Positions 61,260 through 64,000 of a stretch of DNA of 64,000 bases are shown here, one piece after another. Location: the NCBI RefSeq assembly GCF_018860165.1, contig NZ_JAHKNG010000011.1, positions 45,732-109,731 of the forward strand. Reading direction: 5' to 3'. Positions within the stretch are counted from its first letter, which is position 1, and each line of letters starts with the position of its first letter. The translations under genes and the position numbers were made by a program. The notes below the pieces were generated by a model. It was not told where the DNA came from. It made no database searches and saw nothing but the letters and a program-made list of their open reading frames with translations. This DNA comes from Paracoccus marinaquae (lineage in GTDB: Bacteria > Pseudomonadota > Alphaproteobacteria > Rhodobacterales > Rhodobacteraceae).

Positions 61260-61378
61260 CGTCGCTTCCTTGTTCAGCTTTGGCCGGATCATAGCCATGG
61301 GCCGGCGCGATTGCATCCCGCCGGCAGAATTTCACCGGCCGAGTGCGTCATCTGGGTCGCACGGGTGGCGGGCGGGCG

Positions 61379-62194
61379 TCACTGCCCGGCCGCGCCGGCG
61401 TCCGCAGGGGCTGCGGGCTCTGCGGCGGCATCGGCGGCAGGCGTGACCGCCGGCGGCGTCGAGGGCAGTTGCAGGGCCGGAGCCGGGACGGTCGTGCTGT
61501 CGCCTGCCGGGGTCGCCGGCTCGGTCTGGGAGGCCGCGGCCGGAGCCTCGGTCGGCGCGGGGGCCGGTGCTGGTGCTGCGGCCGGTGTCACGGCAGGCTT
61601 CGGCGCGGCGGGGCGGGGCGATGCCGGTTTCGGGGCAGCGGCGCGCGGCGCGGCCGGGGCGGGGGCCTTGACCGCCGCAACCGCCGCCGCCACTTCGGCG
61701 CTGGCCGGGCCGGCGCAGCCCGGGTCGGTGCGGCCCGAGACCTTCAGCGTCGCAGTCATCGGGAATTTCTCGCCCGACATGCTGTCCTGGCAGGCGGCGC
61801 CGCGTACGGTCAGGGCGAAGGGTCTGCCGCCCAGCATGCCGACATATTCGACCCCCTCGGCGAAGGCGATCCGCTTGACGCGAATGGCGCGGCCGCTCTG
61901 GTTTTCGGGGGTCTTGTAGATCGCGGTGCCGCCTGACGCGTCAACCGCCCAGAAGGGCTCGTTCCCGCGGGCGCTGAAGGCGGCGGTGTTGTAGGTCGCG
62001 GCTTCGGCGGTGGCGACGGCGCGCGGCTCGGCGGTGCCGGTTTCGATGGGCTGTTCCAGCGGGGACACGCCGGGCGGGCCCTTGTGCCCTTCGGCCTGAA
62101 CTTCGTCCTGCCCGCCGAGACCGGGCAGCCCGGTGCCCTCGCAGGCGGCCAGCGGCAGGGTCAGGAGGGCGATGAGTGCGAGACGCGGAGACAT
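61379..62194 (-). CDS. Lipoprotein with COG3650-like domain and Ala/Pro tail
   Basis: A 271-residue lipoprotein; the lipobox is LPLAAC (Cys at about residue 18). Its core (about residues 75-150) has FSARGNEPFWAVDASGG and RPFALTVRGAACQDSMSGEKFP, as in the COG3650/META-linked domain of unknown role. The last 110 residues are almost all A, P, T and K, probably a linker to or through peptidoglycan. Its function is unknown. Confidence 0.72.
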   Translation of the reverse strand: MSPRLALIALLTLPLAACEGTGLPGLGGQDEVQAEGHKGPPGVSPLEQPIETGTAEPRAVATAEAATYNTAAFSARGNEPFWAVDASGGTAIYKTPENQSGRAIRVKRIAFAEGVEYVGMLGGRPFALTVRGAACQDSMSGEKFPMTATLKVSGRTDPGCAGPASAEVAAAVAAVKAPAPAAPRAAAPKPASPRPAAPKPAVTPAAAPAPAPAPTEAPAAASQTEPATPAGDSTTVPAPALQLPSTPPAVTPAADAAAEPAAPADAGAAGQ

Positions 62195-62493
62195 CGGCGG
62201 CCTTCTTCTTATGGATCACTGTCGGCCAAGCGTTAGCAATGGCCGGCGCGGGGGGCAAGCGCTCCGCGCCACCGGCGGCGACAGATCGCCGCAGTAGCTA
62301 TGGTCAGATGCCGGCAGTTCTTGACACAGTGTGTCGCTGAATTCTCGCCGTGCGGGCCGGGGCGTCAGGAAAAAGCACCCCAAACCCCAATTCGAGTTCC
62401 CTCATGTCGTCCGAATGAGGGCGTTCCCACTGCGGACAAAGCTGCCGCTCACAACATGGCGAGCGGCCAGACAAATGCGATCCTGCCGGGGCA
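62195..62493. other. 299-bp gap, lipoprotein promoter side and argC 3' side
   Basis: No gene seen. A palindrome GACACA-G-TGTGTC (62323-62335) overlaps a TTGACA-like box. CCCTCAT (62399-62405) and ATGAGGG (62415-62421) form a 7-bp inverted repeat that could end argC transcripts; no U tract is adjacent. Confidence 0.5.
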
Positions 62494-63471
62494 TCACGGC
62501 CAGACAGGGGGCAGGTCCAGTCCTGCGGTTTCGGACAGCCCGCATATCAGGTTCGCATTCTGCACCGCTTGCCCCGCCGCGCCTTTGCCGAGATTGTCGA
62601 CCACACCCATCGCGATCACCAGCCTGCGCTCGGGGTCGGCTGCATAGCTGACGAACGAGAGGTTCGAGCCCGTCGCCCATTTGGTCTGCGGCGGCCTGTC
62701 GGTCACGCGCACGAATGGGCGGTCTGCATAGAAGCTCTGGGCCGCGTCGACACATTGCCGAGTGGTGGCGTTGCCGCGGCAGTAAATGGTGACAAGCACG
62801 CCGCGGGTCATCGGAACCAGATGCGGTGTGAACACCAGCCCGGAGGCGCTGCCGCCGCTCAGGCGCTCGATCGTCGTGGTCATTTCGGGCATGTGGACAT
62901 GCTTGAGCAGGCCATAGGGCTGTAGATTTTCGTTGCTTTCGGCATAGCCGAACTTGCTGTCACCGCCACCACGCCCCGCACCCGAGATGCCGGTCTTGGA
63001 ATCGATCACGATATTGTCGGGCTCGATCAACTTGCCGGCCAGAAGCGGCGCGAGGGCGTTCAGCGTCGCGGCGGGAAAACAGCCGGGGTTGGCAACGCGG
63101 CTCTGGCCTCTGATCCGGTCGGGCCAGACGTCCGCCAGGCCATATGTCCAGCCGTCAACGTACCGGTGGTCGCCGCCGATATCGACGATCTTCACCTCCT
63201 CGCGAACGCGCGACAGTGCCTCGGCCGACGCACCGGTGGGCAGCGAGGCGAAGAGCAGGTCGAGCTCTGGCAGAGTCTCGGGGTCCCATTTCTCGATCAT
63301 CAGTCCGGCGAGCTTGTGCGGCACACCGGGGTAGCGGTCGATCAATCGGCAGCCAGCACTGCCTTCGCCCGCTGCATAGACAAGCTCGAATGACGGATGG
63401 CCCGCAATCAGGCGCAGGGCCTCACCGCCACCAAAACCGCTGATGCCGACGATGCCGACGCGAATACCCAT
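62494..63471 (-). CDS. argC: N-acetyl-gamma-glutamyl-phosphate reductase (divergent ArgC)
   Basis: A 325-residue NAD(P)H-dependent reductase of arginine synthesis. The N-terminal nucleotide motif is GIVGISGFGGGEALRL (a variant of GASGYTG), and the catalytic Cys131 lies in VANPGCFPAATLN. HMPEMTTTIERL and TPHLVPMTRGVL hold further active-site residues. The sequence differs from the usual alphaproteobacterial ArgC start, so it may be a second copy. The local GC is somewhat lower (about 63% in 62761-62820). The LysY paralog is an alternative. Confidence 0.88.
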   Translation of the reverse strand: MGIRVGIVGISGFGGGEALRLIAGHPSFELVYAAGEGSAGCRLIDRYPGVPHKLAGLMIEKWDPETLPELDLLFASLPTGASAEALSRVREEVKIVDIGGDHRYVDGWTYGLADVWPDRIRGQSRVANPGCFPAATLNALAPLLAGKLIEPDNIVIDSKTGISGAGRGGGDSKFGYAESNENLQPYGLLKHVHMPEMTTTIERLSGGSASGLVFTPHLVPMTRGVLVTIYCRGNATTRQCVDAAQSFYADRPFVRVTDRPPQTKWATGSNLSFVSYAADPERRLVIAMGVVDNLGKGAAGQAVQNANLICGLSETAGLDLPPVWP

Positions 63472-63493
63472 GATGATGTCCTTCGATGATTGG

Positions 63494-63528
63494 AAAAAGA
63501 AAGCCCCCGGAGCCGAGGGCTGCGGGGG
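63494..63528 (-). terminator. Terminator/attenuator in the argC leader
   Basis: On the leftward strand CCCCCG (63528-63523) pairs with CGGGGG (63509-63504), enclosing AGCC-CTC-GGCT (63521-63511), followed by a U-rich run (63502-63494). A competing stem, AGCCC (63521-63517) with GGGCT (63506-63502), excludes it. The U run ends only 22 bp before the argC ATG, so this sits in the leader and not at the end of the gene before it. Confidence 0.65.
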
Positions 63529-63874
63529 TCAGGAACGCGGGTCGGAAGTGCTCCGGCGGGCGATAATTATGGCAAGCCGATTATCACGCCAAAGAACACT
63601 GATCGACACGCAGCCCGAAGAGCCGCAGCATCGGTGCGCGGCGTCGGCGTCGATCGAAGAGGTTTTGGTTCCTGAACATCCTGCGATGAAATGCCGGCAA
63701 CCGTGCTCATGGTCAAGCGGGATGTTGGCTCATGGCGAGATTTCCGGGTGTGTCTGGTCAACAGAGCGAATGTCGCGCAAGGGGCGCAAACTGACAGGTG
63801 GCGTGATTTCAGATGAGACGCCAACTGATACGGGAACCTGACAGAAAGCCGGAAATCTCTGACGGACACTGACA
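63529..63874 (-). other. argC leader region with second hairpin and short peptide frame
   Basis: GATAAT (63562-63567) and ATTATC (63580-63585) form a hairpin with an inner GGC-AA-GCC. Just upstream lies a 15-codon frame (63631 to 63584, leftward) with four Leu and two Arg codons but no clear ribosome site. Local GC falls to about 53%. I see no full gene in the interval. Confidence 0.45.
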
Positions 63875-64000
63875 TCAACAGTTCGGGACATTGACGGCCA
63901 GGCCGCCAAGCGAGGTTTCCTTGTATTTCTCGCTCATGTCGCGGCCGGTCTGGCGCATCGTCTCGATCGCGGCGTCCAGCGGCACGAAATGGTCGCCGTC
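63875..64000 (-). CDS. sdaA: L-serine dehydratase (SdaA-type), C-terminal end
   Basis: The last 41 codons of a leftward gene that continues beyond the window. The peptide [19 protein letters not shown] and the ending [17 protein letters not shown] are the typical C terminus of iron-sulfur L-serine ammonia-lyases; the terminal Cys is conserved and reaches the active site in that family. It converts serine to pyruvate and ammonia. Confidence 0.88.
   Translation of the reverse strand, partial: DGDHFVPLDAAIETMRQTGRDMSEKYKETSLGGLAVNVPNC

Noticed and set aside
63567..63878. 103-codon minus-strand frame in the argC leader
   Set aside because: It begins at the sdaA stop, has no ribosome site or family similarity, and overlaps the hairpin region.

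Overview
The window is GC-rich chromosomal DNA from an alphaproteobacterium, most likely a Paracoccus-like member of the Rhodobacterales. The evidence is the family content and gene order (rpsA-ihfB-lapA-trpF-trpB; dacC-tmk-holB-tatD; an fdsGBACD formate dehydrogenase; a GapR-type DUF2312 protein; DUF6173 and DUF2270 proteins), the GC-rich third codon positions, and many ATGA/GTGA start-stop overlaps. It is mostly core genome. I see no phage, transposase or CRISPR array.

Layout. 1-5.2 kb: the end of a 2-hydroxyacid dehydrogenase, a CsbD-like protein, glycerate kinase, a CorA-type transporter, a RecD-like helicase and an SRPBCC protein. 5.3-16.7 kb: a molybdenum block. A LysR regulator precedes the NAD-dependent formate dehydrogenase operon fdsG-B-A-fdhD-fdsD. 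A lipid kinase/phosphoesterase pair follows, then convergent modABC with two tandem ModE-like operators. 16.9-22 kb: rpsA, ihfB, lapA, trpF, GNAT and trpB. 22-27 kb: thioesterase, pdxY, MOSC, bioY, 2-keto-3-deoxygalactonate genes and a carrier. 27.3-31.8 kb: a tight leftward operon dacC-tmk-holB-tatD-MBL hydrolase. 32-37.6 kb: small enzymes, tdk, a DEAD-box helicase, dtd, a YeeE/YedE pair with a candidate persulfide-sensor operator, and gapR. 37.8-39 kb: a glycosyltransferase of clearly lower GC.

39.2-43.2 kb: a three-gene unit of unknown function (DUF3604 protein, parvulin-like isomerase, HupE/UreJ membrane protein). This is my best candidate for an undescribed system. 43.5-50.8 kb: DUF6173, TM2, pheT and a siderophore ABC importer. 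50.9-54.6 kb: an MliC-like inhibitor, tRNA-Gly, a HAD phosphatase, tadA, an RluB-type pseudouridine synthase with a repeat-rich tail, and hemP. 54.7-57.8 kb: divergent znuA / zur-znuC-znuB around two Zur boxes. 58-61.3 kb: a small envelope protein facing a yjbH-yjbF polysaccharide pair. 61.4-64 kb: a lipoprotein, a divergent argC with an attenuator-like leader, and the 3' end of an L-serine dehydratase.

Metal and cofactor supply is a recurring theme: Mo for formate dehydrogenase, Zn, Fe-siderophore, heme, biotin and pyridoxal. All family names come from reading the translated sequence and from general knowledge; no database search was run.
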